Both the position numbers and the translations under genes were made by a program. The notes under the pieces are model-generated. The model ran no database searches, was not told the DNA's origin, and saw only the letters and a program-made list of their open reading frames with translations. Below, piece after piece: positions 42,071-51,210 of a stretch of DNA of 64,000 nt (its first letter is position 1; each line of letters begins with the position of its first letter). Location of the stretch: the NCBI GenBank assembly GCA_016213775.1, contig JACQZR010000090.1, positions 1 to 64,000 of the forward strand, given 5' to 3'. The DNA comes from Acidobacteriota bacterium. GTDB lineage: Bacteria; Acidobacteriota; Terriglobia; Bryobacterales; Bryobacteraceae.

Positions 42071-43330
42071 ATGCTGCCTAGTGCACTCATGCGGTTGCTC
42101 ATCTTCAGTCTCAGTGTCCCTGCCGTCCTGCTTCTTTCCGGCTGCCCCCAGAAGGCCGCCACCGTGGAAAAAGGAGGCAAGAAAGGTGCCGGCGGGCCCG
42201 TGCCCGTGGCGACAGCTCTGGTCTCTCAACGGGACGTGCCAGTGGAAATCCAGATCATCGGCAACGTGGAAGCTTACTCCACCGTCACTGTGAAAGCTCA
42301 AGTGACGGGTATTCTCCAGAAGGTCTACTTTCAGGAAGGTGACATGGTGAAGAAAGGCCAAAAGCTCTTCTCCATCGATCCGTCCCCTTTCCAGGCTGCC
42401 GTCAGCCAGATGGAAGCCAACGTTGCCCGGGACCGCGCGATCCTGGAACAAGCAAAAGCGAATCTCAACCGCGACATGGCCCAACAGAAATACCAGGCGT
42501 CGCAGGCGGCCCGTTACGCGCAACTCTTCAAGGAAGGTGTGTTCTCCAAGGATCAAGCGGAGCAAGTGCAAGCCAATGCCGACACCATCGGGCAATCGGT
42601 GAAAGCCGATCAGGCTGCAATCGCCAGTGCGCAGGCTTCCGTGCTTGCGGGTGAGGCTGCCGTCCGCAATGCGAAGATCAGCCTCGACTACACTACCATC
42701 TCCTCGCCAGTCGATGGCCGCACCGGTAACCTCATCGCGAAAGAAGGCAACCTCGCCAGCGCGAACACCACGGAGCTGATCGTCATCAACCAGGTGCAGC
42801 CGGTTTACGTCACTTTCTCGCTCCCCGAATCGCAGTTCCCGCAAGTGAAGGAAGCCATGGCGCGAGGCAAACTGCCCGTCAATGCCATCCCGCCGGAAGA
42901 CGGGGGCGAACGTGAAGTAGGGTTGCTCAGCTTCGTCGACAATCGTGTCGACCCCAACACCGGCACCATTCGTTTGAAGGGCACTTTCGACAATGCGCGC
43001 CGCCGTCTTTGGCCCGGACAGTTCGTGCGCGTCTCCTTGCGGCTTTCCGTGCGGCAGGCGGCACTGCTGGTGCCCAACCAGGCGGTGCAGACCGGGCAGG
43101 ACGGTCCCTACGTTTATCGGATTCGTGACAACAGGGCGCAGGTAGTGAAAGTCACTACCGGCCCGCGCGTGGATCAGGATCTGGTGATAGAGATCGGCCT
43201 CGACTCCGGCGACATCGTCGTTACCGAAGGCCAATTGCGGCTTAGCGACAACGCACCCGTGCGGATGCGCGGCGAGAGTGGCGGAGATGGCAAAGTTGGA
43301 GGCAAGCGCGGTAAGCAGAGAGCGGAATAG
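42071..43330 (+). CDS. RND efflux periplasmic adaptor lipoprotein (MdtA/AcrA-like)
   Basis: A 419-residue membrane-fusion protein. The lipobox LLLSGC places the lipidated cysteine at about residue 25. The adaptor parts follow in order: lipoyl/barrel-sandwich segments (VTGILQKVYFQEGDMVKKGQKLF and TISSPVDGRTGNLIAKEGN), a coiled-coil hairpin in between (residues about 115-205), the beta-barrel domain (PVYVTFSLPESQF) and the membrane-proximal domain ending in a basic glycine-rich tail. It should link the two downstream permeases to an outer-membrane TolC-type channel that is not encoded here. The gene is 9 bp from the first permease. Confidence 0.92.
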   Translation: MLPSALMRLLIFSLSVPAVLLLSGCPQKAATVEKGGKKGAGGPVPVATALVSQRDVPVEIQIIGNVEAYSTVTVKAQVTGILQKVYFQEGDMVKKGQKLFSIDPSPFQAAVSQMEANVARDRAILEQAKANLNRDMAQQKYQASQAARYAQLFKEGVFSKDQAEQVQANADTIGQSVKADQAAIASAQASVLAGEAAVRNAKISLDYTTISSPVDGRTGNLIAKEGNLASANTTELIVINQVQPVYVTFSLPESQFPQVKEAMARGKLPVNAIPPEDGGEREVGLLSFVDNRVDPNTGTIRLKGTFDNARRRLWPGQFVRVSLRLSVRQAALLVPNQAVQTGQDGPYVYRIRDNRAQVVKVTTGPRVDQDLVIEIGLDSGDIVVTEGQLRLSDNAPVRMRGESGGDGKVGGKRGKQRAE

Positions 43331-43339
43331 AGGGGGATC

Positions 43340-46300
43340 ATGAACTTCTCCGCGATATTCATCAAGCGTCCAGTGGCCACCACCCTGCTGATGCTTGCCA
43401 TGGCTGTTTTCGGAACTCTCGCCTATCAGTTCCTTCCGGTCAGCGATCTCCCCAACGTCGATTTCCCAACGCTCGTCGTCTCAGCGGGACTCCCCGGCGC
43501 CAATCCCGATACCATGGCGAGCGCCGTCGCCACGCCGCTCGAACGGCAATTCACCTCCATCGCCGGGCTCGATTCGATGATCTCGGTGAATTCCACCGGC
43601 AGTTCCTCCATCACTCTTCAGTTCAGTCTGGATCGCGACCTCGACGGCGCCGCGGTGGATGTGCAGACCGCGATTGCCGCCGCCATTCCACTGCTGCCGC
43701 CGGGCATGCCGAGCCCGCCATCATTCCGCAAGTACAACCCGGCCGATTCGCCCATTATGTTCCTCGGCCTCACATCCGACACGATGCTGTTGTACGAGTT
43801 GCAGGATTACGCCGACACCAAGATCGCCCAGCGGCTTTCCACAGTGACCGGCGTCGCGCAAGTGAATACCTTCGGTGGCCAGAAATACGCCGTACGCGTG
43901 CAAGTGGACCCCGAGAAACTGGCTGCGCGCAAAATCGGCATCAACGAGGTGAGCCGCGCGCTCCAACAATGGAACGTCAACCTGCCCACCGGCACTCTGT
44001 GGGGAGAGAAGCAGGCACTCAACATTCGCGCCAACGGGCAACTTCGCCGCGCCGCTGAGTTCCGTCCACTCGTGGTCACCTACCGCAATGGAGCACCCGT
44101 CCGCCTGGAAGAAATCGCGAACGTGATCGACAGCGTGGAAGATGACAAGACCGCTTCATGGCTGTACGAAAAAGGCAAAGGCCGCAGGGGTCTCAACCTG
44201 GCGGTGATGAAGCAGCCCAGTGCCAATGTCATCGAGACCAACGACAGGATTCGAGCGATGCTGCCCGAGATTATCAAGCAGCTTCCGCCCGCTATTAAGC
44301 TCGGGATTCGCGGCGACCGTTCCGTCACCATTCGCGATGCCTTCAAGGACATTCAGCACACCATGGTGATCGCCATGGTCCTGGTGATTCTGGTGATTTT
44401 CCTGTTCCTGCGCAATGGCCGCGCCACTGTCATCCCCTCCTTGGCCCTGCCGCTGTCGCTGTTCGGCACGCTCGCCATTATGTTCCTGCTGGGCTTCAGC
44501 CTGAACAACCTTTCGATGATGGCGCTTATCCTCTCCGTTGGCTTTGTTGTCGACGACGCCATCGTGATGCTGGAGAACATTGTCCGCCACATTGAACGCG
44601 GCGAAACAGTGATGCAGGCCGCCATGCTCGGCTCCAGGGAAATCAGCTTCACCATCGTCAGCATGACGGTCTCTCTCGGCGCAGTGTTCATCCCTATCCT
44701 CTTTATGGGCGGACTGCTTGGCCGTCTGTTCCGCGAATTCGCCGTCACCATTTGTTTGGCCATCTTTTTCTCGGGTTTTATCTCCATCTCCCTCACGCCC
44801 ATGCTCTGCAGCAAATTCCTGCGGGAACATGAGCCCGAGAAGATGAACATCTTCTTTCGCGCCACTGAAGCGTTCTACAACTACATGCTGAAGCTCTACG
44901 ACATCACGTTGCGATGGGTTCTGCGCCACCGGCCGGTGATGTTGCTCGTCTTTTTTGCCACTGTCGGCTTCACGGTCTACCTGTTCGGACTGGTGCCCAA
45001 GGGCTTCATTCCCGATCAGGACATGGACTCGATGTATGTGAATTCCGATGCGGTGCAAGGCATCTCGTTCTACAAGATGGCCGAGTATCAGCAGAAGATC
45101 GCGGAGATCATCACCAGCGATGAGAATGTTGAGTCCGGGATGGCCAGCGCAGGCGGCTCATTCAATACCAGTGCCAACACCGCACGGCACTTCGTGCAAC
45201 TCGTCCCACGTAAGAACCGCAAACTCTCGGTGCAACAGGTGATGGAAAAGCTGCGCCCCAAAGTCGGCAACCTGCCGGGAGCGCGGGCCTTCCTCACCGC
45301 GCCTCCCGCAATTCGCATCGGCGGCCGCAGTTCCAAGAGCCAGTTCGATTACACGCTGCAAGGCCCGGACGTGCAAGAGCTCTACACCGAAGCGCAGAAA
45401 CTCCAGGCCGAAATTCTGACGGTCCCCGGCGTGGCCGATGTCACCACCGATCTGCAGATCAAGAACCCGCGGCTCAACATCAAATTGGATCGCGACAAAG
45501 CGGCGGCCATGGGGCTGAATATTCGGGATGTCGCCAGTTCTTTCTACGATGCCTATGGCCCGCGCTGGGCCTCCACCATCTATGCGCCCAACAGCCAGTA
45601 CCGCGTGCTTCTGGAATTGAAGCAGGAATACCAGGCCCACCCCGACCTGTTGTCGAAGCTGTACTTCAGAACATCCACGGGCAATCTTGTTCCGATGGAA
45701 TCCTTCGCGTCCACTTATATGGACGCAGGCCCGCAGACCATCAACCATTCCGGCCAGTTACCCGCCGTCACCATCAGCTTTAACCTGCGTCCCGGAGTCG
45801 CACTCGGCAGCGTGGTTGGCGGCATTGAAGAGCTTGCCTCCAAACTCCCTGACACGATCGCCACCAGCTTTCAGGGCACGGCCAAAGCGTTCCAGGATTC
45901 TCTCTCCAACATGACCACGCTGCTCATCATCGCCGTGGCCATTGTCTACATCTCGCTGGGCATCCTGTACGAGAGTTACATTCACCCCATCACGATTCTT
46001 TCCGGGCTACCTTCGGCCGCCCTCGGCGCGCTCATTTCGCTGTTGCTCTTCCGCGCTGAACTGAACATCTATGCGTTTGTCGGCCTCTTCATGCTCATCG
46101 GCATCGTCAAGAAGAACGCCATCATGCAGATCGACTTCGCTCTCGAAGCCGAACGCAACTACGGCAAGACCGCCGAGGATGCCATCTACGAAGGCTGCAT
46201 GGTTCGCTTCCGCCCCATCCTAATGACCACCATGGCCGCGCTCCTCGGCGTCCTTCCCATTGCCCTGGGCCAGGGCTCCGGTGGAGAGACTCGCCGCCCG

Positions 46301-46465
46301 CTCGGCATTTGCGTCGTCGGCGGATTGATCATTTCCCAGTTGGTGACCCTGTACCTGACACCAGTGGTTTACACGTACCTCGACGGCATCGTAACGCGGA
46401 TACGTGGATTGCAGCGCGGCGGCAGAACGGGGCATCAGCCGAAGCCCATGCCGGCAGGGGATTAG
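43340..46465 (+). CDS. RND efflux permease 1 (MdtB/MdtC-like)
   Basis: A 1041-residue inner-membrane proton-driven exporter with 12 expected transmembrane helices and two large periplasmic loops. The N-terminus FIKRPVATTLLMLAMAVFG is typical. The proton-relay pair lies in SVGFVVDDAIVMLENIVRH (DD at about 404-405). Other family segments are FPTLVVSAGLPGANPDTMAS and LRNGRATVIPSLALPLSLFG. By length and similarity it fits the MdtBC multidrug group rather than the heavy-metal CusA group. Together with the next gene it probably forms a heterotrimer, as MdtB and MdtC do. It is cotranscribed with the adaptor. Confidence 0.92.
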   Translation: MNFSAIFIKRPVATTLLMLAMAVFGTLAYQFLPVSDLPNVDFPTLVVSAGLPGANPDTMASAVATPLERQFTSIAGLDSMISVNSTGSSSITLQFSLDRDLDGAAVDVQTAIAAAIPLLPPGMPSPPSFRKYNPADSPIMFLGLTSDTMLLYELQDYADTKIAQRLSTVTGVAQVNTFGGQKYAVRVQVDPEKLAARKIGINEVSRALQQWNVNLPTGTLWGEKQALNIRANGQLRRAAEFRPLVVTYRNGAPVRLEEIANVIDSVEDDKTASWLYEKGKGRRGLNLAVMKQPSANVIETNDRIRAMLPEIIKQLPPAIKLGIRGDRSVTIRDAFKDIQHTMVIAMVLVILVIFLFLRNGRATVIPSLALPLSLFGTLAIMFLLGFSLNNLSMMALILSVGFVVDDAIVMLENIVRHIERGETVMQAAMLGSREISFTIVSMTVSLGAVFIPILFMGGLLGRLFREFAVTICLAIFFSGFISISLTPMLCSKFLREHEPEKMNIFFRATEAFYNYMLKLYDITLRWVLRHRPVMLLVFFATVGFTVYLFGLVPKGFIPDQDMDSMYVNSDAVQGISFYKMAEYQQKIAEIITSDENVESGMASAGGSFNTSANTARHFVQLVPRKNRKLSVQQVMEKLRPKVGNLPGARAFLTAPPAIRIGGRSSKSQFDYTLQGPDVQELYTEAQKLQAEILTVPGVADVTTDLQIKNPRLNIKLDRDKAAAMGLNIRDVASSFYDAYGPRWASTIYAPNSQYRVLLELKQEYQAHPDLLSKLYFRTSTGNLVPMESFASTYMDAGPQTINHSGQLPAVTISFNLRPGVALGSVVGGIEELASKLPDTIATSFQGTAKAFQDSLSNMTTLLIIAVAIVYISLGILYESYIHPITILSGLPSAALGALISLLLFRAELNIYAFVGLFMLIGIVKKNAIMQIDFALEAERNYGKTAEDAIYEGCMVRFRPILMTTMAALLGVLPIALGQGSGGETRRPLGICVVGGLIISQLVTLYLTPVVYTYLDGIVTRIRGLQRGGRTGHQPKPMPAGD

Positions 46466-46472
46466 TGAGTAG

Positions 46473-49400
46473 ATGAATTTCTCAGAGACTTTTATCCGGC
46501 GTCCAATCGCCACCAGCCTGTTGATGCTGGCTATCGCTTTGTTCGGTTCTGTCGCCTATCAATCGTTACCCGTCAGCGACTTGCCGAACATCGATTTCCC
46601 CACGCTGCTCGTCACCGCGAGCCTGCCAGGTGGCAGTCCGGAGACTATGGCTTCGGCCGTCGCCACGCCACTGGAGAACCAGTTCACCATGATCGCCGGA
46701 CTGAGTTCGATGACCTCCATCAACTCGCTCGGCTCCACCAAAATCACGCTTGAGTTCGATCTCAGCCGCAACCTGGATGGCGCCGCCGTGGACGTGCAAG
46801 CCGCCATCACGCAAGCCTCGCGCCTGCTTCCGCAGGGCATGCCGACGCCGCCCACCTTCACCAAAGTGAACCCTGCCGACCAGCCCATCCTCTACCTCGT
46901 GCTCACGTCGGATTCGCTGCCGCTCTGGACGCTGAACGAGTACGCGGAGACACGCGTTGCCCAGCGCATCTCGATGGTGAGCGGAGTCGCCCAGGTGCAG
47001 GTTCTGGGGGCGCAGCGGTACGCGGTACATGTGCAGGTGAACCCGCGCGCGCTGGCCGCGCGGCAGGTGGGCATCAACGAAGTGGAAGCGGCTCTCCGCG
47101 CCTGGAACGTCAACCTGCCCATCGGCAGTATCATCGGTCCGCAACGGTCCTTCACGTTGATGGCGAGCGGCCAGTTGATGAACGCCGCGGCGTACCGGCC
47201 GCTGGTTGTTTCCTACAGGAACGGCTCGCCCATCCGGCTGGAAGAGCTCGGCGAGGTGAACGACGGCATTGAGGACGACAAGGCCGCATCCTGGCTCTAC
47301 AAAGAGGGCAACGCGCAGCGGGCCGTGGTGCTGGCCATTCAGCGCCAGCCCGGCACAAACACGATGAACGTCACGGACAGCATCAAGAAGCTGCTCACCA
47401 CATTCCAGGAGGAGTTGCCGCCGTCAGTGAAAATGTCCGTGCTCTATGATCGCTCCGAAACCATCAAGGAATCCTTCGACGATGTGAAGTTCACCATGGT
47501 GCTGACGCTTGGCCTGGTGATCCTGGTGATCTTTCTGTTCCTGCGAAACGTATCCGCCACCATCATCCCCAGCCTCGCGCTTCCGTTCTCCATCATCGGC
47601 ACCTTTGCCGTGATGTACCTGCTGGACTACTCGCTCGACAACCTCTCGATGATGGCCCTCATCCTCTCCGTCGGCTTTGTTGTCGACGACGCCATCGTGA
47701 TGCTGGAAAACATCGTGCGTCACATTGAAATGGGCAAACCCCCGATGCAGGCGGCCTTTGAGGGCTCACAGGAAATCGGCTTCACCATCGTCTCGATGAC
47801 CTTCTCGCTGGCTGCGGTCTTCATCCCGGTCTTGTTCATGGGAGGACTGCTGGGCCGCCTCTTCCGCGAATTCGCCGTCACCATTTGCGTGGCTGTTCTC
47901 ATTTCCGGCCTTGTCTCGGTAACGCTCACGCCCATGCTCTGCAGCCGTTTTCTGCGCGGGTCGCATGAACAGAAACATGGTTGGTTCTATCGCACCACCG
48001 AGAGGTTCTTCGAGTGGATGCTGCATCTCTACGAGGTGACGCTGAAGCTGGTGCTTCGCATGCGCCCGCTCACCATGGTGATGTTCTTCATTTCGGTGGG
48101 CATCACCGGCTGGATGTTCCAACGCATTCCTAAAGGCTTCATCCCCGATCAGGACACGGACCAGATCCTCGGCTACACCGAGGCCACCCAAGGCACTTCG
48201 TACTTCCAAATGGTGGAGCATCAGAAGAAGGTAGCCGAGATCGTCTCCCGCCACCAGGCGGTGGATGCCCTTGTGTCGAGCGTCGGCGGCGCAACCGCCT
48301 CCACACTCGGCGGCGCCAACTTCGGCCAGTTGATCATCCACCTCAAACCCCGCCACGATCGCAAAGCCGTCGATGCCGTACTCGAAGAACTGCGCCACGA
48401 ACTCGGTGAAGTCACCGGACTGCGCACCTACCTGCAGAATCCGCCTACCGTGCAAATCGGCGGCCAGGTAACCAAAAGCCCGTACCAGTTCTCGCTCCAA
48501 TCGCCCGACCGCGAAGAGCTCTTCATCGCGGCGGAGAAGTTCACCGCCGAGCTCGCCAAGTACGGCGCACTTCAGGACGTCACCAGCAACCTGCAGATCC
48601 ACACGCCGCAAGTGAACGTCAAGATCGACCGCGACAAAGCAGCCTCGCTGCAACTGAACGCCGACAACATCGAGAACGCTCTCTACGACGCGTTTGGTCC
48701 GCGCTGGGTCTCCACAATCTACTCGTCCACCAACGAATACAAGGTGCTGCTCGAACTGCTGCCTGAAGATCAGCGCGACCCGAAAGCGCTCTCGATGGTT
48801 TACTTCAAGGGCGCCAACGAACGGCTGATCCCTCTCGATTCGGTCGCCAGTGTGCATGAAGACGTGGGGCCGCAGACTGTCAACCACTACGGGCAGCTCA
48901 CCGCCGTCACTGTCTCCTTCAACATGAAACCAGGCGTGCCGCTGGGCTTCGGCGCAATCGCGCTCGACGAAGTCGCAAAGAAGGTGGTCCCTCCCGGCGT
49001 TGGGACGGCCCATCAAGGTTCGCTGCTGGCCTTCCAGGGTTCGCAAACCAACCTCGCCATCCTCTTGATTGTTGCCGTGCTGGTGGTCTACATCGTCCTC
49101 GGCATTTTGTATGAAAGCTACATCCACCCGATGACGATTCTCTCGGGCCTTCCCTCGGCCGGTTTCGGCGCTCTACTCACGCTGCAACTGTTCCGCATGG
49201 ACCTCAACATCTACGGCTTTGTCGGACTCATCATGCTGATCGGCATCGTGATGAAGAACGCCATCATGCAAATCGACTTCGCGCTGGAAGCCGAACGCAC
49301 CGAAGGCCTCTCGCCACGAGATGCCATTTACGAAGGCTGCCTCATTCGCTTCCGCCCGATCATGATGACCACGATGGCAGCGTTGCTTGGTGCGGTGCCC

Positions 49401-49592
49401 ATCGCTCTCGGCTACGGGGCGGGCGGTGAAGCACGCCAGTCACTCGGACTTGTCGTAGTTGGGGGACTCATCTTCTCGCAGATGGTGACGCTCTACCTGA
49501 CGCCGGTGGTGTACACGTACATGGCCGCGATCCAGACGTCCATGCATCGCCGCAAGCGGGCCACGGTGAAACCCGCGCCGGTTCAGGCGTAA
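46473..49592 (+). CDS. RND efflux permease 2 (MdtB/MdtC-like)
   Basis: A 1039-residue permease clearly paralogous to the one just upstream: nearly the same N-terminus (MNFSETFIRRPIATSLLML), the same proton-relay segment SVGFVVDDAIVMLENIVRH at about 405, and the C-terminal MTTMAALLGAVPIALGYGAGGEARQ region. The DNA around the relay motif is almost identical in the two genes, which points to an old tandem duplication. Divergence is concentrated in the periplasmic loops, as expected for two non-equivalent subunits. A 7-bp gap separates it from permease 1. The ribosome-binding site tagtgag is modest. Confidence 0.92.
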   Translation: MNFSETFIRRPIATSLLMLAIALFGSVAYQSLPVSDLPNIDFPTLLVTASLPGGSPETMASAVATPLENQFTMIAGLSSMTSINSLGSTKITLEFDLSRNLDGAAVDVQAAITQASRLLPQGMPTPPTFTKVNPADQPILYLVLTSDSLPLWTLNEYAETRVAQRISMVSGVAQVQVLGAQRYAVHVQVNPRALAARQVGINEVEAALRAWNVNLPIGSIIGPQRSFTLMASGQLMNAAAYRPLVVSYRNGSPIRLEELGEVNDGIEDDKAASWLYKEGNAQRAVVLAIQRQPGTNTMNVTDSIKKLLTTFQEELPPSVKMSVLYDRSETIKESFDDVKFTMVLTLGLVILVIFLFLRNVSATIIPSLALPFSIIGTFAVMYLLDYSLDNLSMMALILSVGFVVDDAIVMLENIVRHIEMGKPPMQAAFEGSQEIGFTIVSMTFSLAAVFIPVLFMGGLLGRLFREFAVTICVAVLISGLVSVTLTPMLCSRFLRGSHEQKHGWFYRTTERFFEWMLHLYEVTLKLVLRMRPLTMVMFFISVGITGWMFQRIPKGFIPDQDTDQILGYTEATQGTSYFQMVEHQKKVAEIVSRHQAVDALVSSVGGATASTLGGANFGQLIIHLKPRHDRKAVDAVLEELRHELGEVTGLRTYLQNPPTVQIGGQVTKSPYQFSLQSPDREELFIAAEKFTAELAKYGALQDVTSNLQIHTPQVNVKIDRDKAASLQLNADNIENALYDAFGPRWVSTIYSSTNEYKVLLELLPEDQRDPKALSMVYFKGANERLIPLDSVASVHEDVGPQTVNHYGQLTAVTVSFNMKPGVPLGFGAIALDEVAKKVVPPGVGTAHQGSLLAFQGSQTNLAILLIVAVLVVYIVLGILYESYIHPMTILSGLPSAGFGALLTLQLFRMDLNIYGFVGLIMLIGIVMKNAIMQIDFALEAERTEGLSPRDAIYEGCLIRFRPIMMTTMAALLGAVPIALGYGAGGEARQSLGLVVVGGLIFSQMVTLYLTPVVYTYMAAIQTSMHRRKRATVKPAPVQA

Positions 49593-49621
49593 CGCGTTTT
49601 CCCATCGGCGATAATAAGGAA

Positions 49622-50218
49622 ATGCCGGTAATGTTACAAGCACCGCCCCCAACCACGGCGCCGCCGAAACCCCAGCATAAGACTTGGACCCGCGAGGAGT
49701 GTCAAACCCTCGAACGGCTCGGGCTGGTCGAGCTCGAGCGATATGAGCTCATCGAGGGGGAACTGATACGTAAGATGTCCAAGAAAATGCCCCATATCGG
49801 CGCCCTTGCGCTGCTCATTGGTTGGTTGCAGATGACATTCGGGATCGAGTGCGCCATGCCCGAGCCTTCCATCGACGTTGCGTCAGAAGACAACCCGACG
49901 AGTTATCCGGAACCGGATGCTGTCGTGTTGACGCGGTCGTTTCGGAGAATCACCCGAAGCATACGGCCAGAGGATATTCGCCTCGTAGTGGAGGTTGCGG
50001 ACTCCACCCTCGCTTTCGACCTCGACGACAAAGCCGGTCTCTACGCCCGCGCCGCCATCAGCGAATACTGGGTGCTCGACGTCAACGGACGCCGTCTCAT
50101 CGTCCACCGCGACCCGCAGCAAGGCAAGTACGGCTCCATCGTCGCCTATGACGAAAACGAATCGCTCACCTGCCTGGCGGCCCCCAACACGCCGGTTCGC
50201 GTCGGCGATTTGCTGTAA
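49622..50218 (+). CDS. Uma2 family (DUF820) endonuclease-fold protein
   Basis: A 198-residue protein of the Uma2/DUF820 group, which has a PD-(D/E)XK restriction-endonuclease fold. Typical residues are EGELIRKMSKKMPHIG in the first third, then YPEPDAVVL, LVVEVADSTLAFDLDDKAGLY and YWVLDVNGRRLIVHRDP. The acidic residues of EPD and the E-V...D...K series match the nuclease-like core. The family is widespread and multi-copy in cyanobacteria and some soil bacteria; its biological role is not established. A proline-rich first 20 residues (APPPTTAPPKPQ) precede it. A good ribosome-binding site (aagga) lies before ATG 49622. It stands next to the RND operon, probably by chance. Confidence 0.8.
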   Translation: MPVMLQAPPPTTAPPKPQHKTWTREECQTLERLGLVELERYELIEGELIRKMSKKMPHIGALALLIGWLQMTFGIECAMPEPSIDVASEDNPTSYPEPDAVVLTRSFRRITRSIRPEDIRLVVEVADSTLAFDLDDKAGLYARAAISEYWVLDVNGRRLIVHRDPQQGKYGSIVAYDENESLTCLAAPNTPVRVGDLL

Positions 50219-51193
50219 CTACTGCGCGTCCCCCAAATCATAAGCATTCGTCACCGTCATCGTTGTTGTGAACGTGCCGATATTGTTCTGCCAGTGCCTG
50301 TTGTCATTCACCGCGAGTTGCAGCCGCCCCGCCGCCAGCCCCGCTTTCGAAAACTTCTTCCCGAGAAAGAATGGCTCCCCGCTGGATGTCACGCGCCCGA
50401 TGAGCGATCCAAACGGATGCCCCTCGAACAGATTGCTCTTGTAGGTTGGCCCACCCGGCTTCTGAATCCCGTTAGAGTCGCTCGCCCAACTGTCCGTGTC
50501 CCACGACATGCGGACGAACCCCTCGGTGGAAGCGTCTACTTTCGACGTCCCACTCAGCACAAGCCCCGTGTCGAGATACTCGATCTGCATGCAGTGCCGC
50601 AACGAATGCACCGCGATCACCTTCTGCACCGAAGTCTGCCGCACCGCGATACTGCGAATCGTCGCCCACGCGAGCGTCTTCTTCTCGCCGCCGGCGGTGG
50701 TCACATCCAACGACTCCGCTGCGATCCGCACCCGCAACAGATCGCCGTTGCGCATCCGGGCCAGGCTCAAGGTGCGATCGAACCCATCCGCGCGGCTCGG
50801 AATCACGCGCTCGAACAACCGGTACAACGGCCGAGGCTCGTGCTGATCGGTATCTTTGTACGCTTTCAACAGCGGTGTGATCGCCGGCAGCCCGATCGCC
50901 GTCAACTCCTCCACTGCCCGATCGCGCGCCTTGCGGTCATCGCTCAGTATGATCGGAATGCCCGCCGCTATCCGCGCCGCCTCCGCTTCAGACGCTGGCG
51001 CAGCGTTGTGGAGCGACAGCAACTGGTCCAGCCGCAGATCAACAGCCTTGTCTTGATGGTTCACACGAACAGACACCGCGGCAGTCTGCGCTTCAATCGT
51101 GTTGCCGCTCGTGTCGCGAACGAGCAGCCATTGCGCGGACCACGCCGCACCGGCCAAACCATGGGCCAACAGAAGCAGGATGACGGTTTGCAT
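50219..51193 (-). CDS. Secreted hypothetical protein with lectin-like C-terminal domain
   Basis: A 324-residue protein with a signal peptide (MQTVILLLLAHGLAGAAWSA). The central part (about 60-200) has no clear family; residues 95-125 look HEAT-like (ELTAIGLPAITPLLKAYKD). The end, EGHPFGSLIGRVTSSGEPFF and RLQLAVNDNRHWQNNIGTFT, resembles the PA-IL type galactose-binding lectin fold (GxLIGRI...VNDN...N.G.FTVT). This similarity is seen by eye and not certain. It is 17 bp downstream of the aldolase-like gene and may be the last gene of a three-gene minus-strand unit. Confidence 0.55.
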   Translation of the reverse strand: MQTVILLLLAHGLAGAAWSAQWLLVRDTSGNTIEAQTAAVSVRVNHQDKAVDLRLDQLLSLHNAAPASEAEAARIAAGIPIILSDDRKARDRAVEELTAIGLPAITPLLKAYKDTDQHEPRPLYRLFERVIPSRADGFDRTLSLARMRNGDLLRVRIAAESLDVTTAGGEKKTLAWATIRSIAVRQTSVQKVIAVHSLRHCMQIEYLDTGLVLSGTSKVDASTEGFVRMSWDTDSWASDSNGIQKPGGPTYKSNLFEGHPFGSLIGRVTSSGEPFFLGKKFSKAGLAAGRLQLAVNDNRHWQNNIGTFTTTMTVTNAYDLGDAQ

Positions 51194-51210
51194 CCTGCCG
51201 ATTATGTCAT

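Noticed and set aside
41627-43234. 535-codon minus-strand open frame
   Set aside because: Covers the adaptor gene on the opposite strand; the adaptor has a lipobox and all expected domains.
47766-49127. 453-codon minus-strand open frame
   Set aside because: Antisense to the second RND permease; low-complexity His/Gln/Glu-rich translation.
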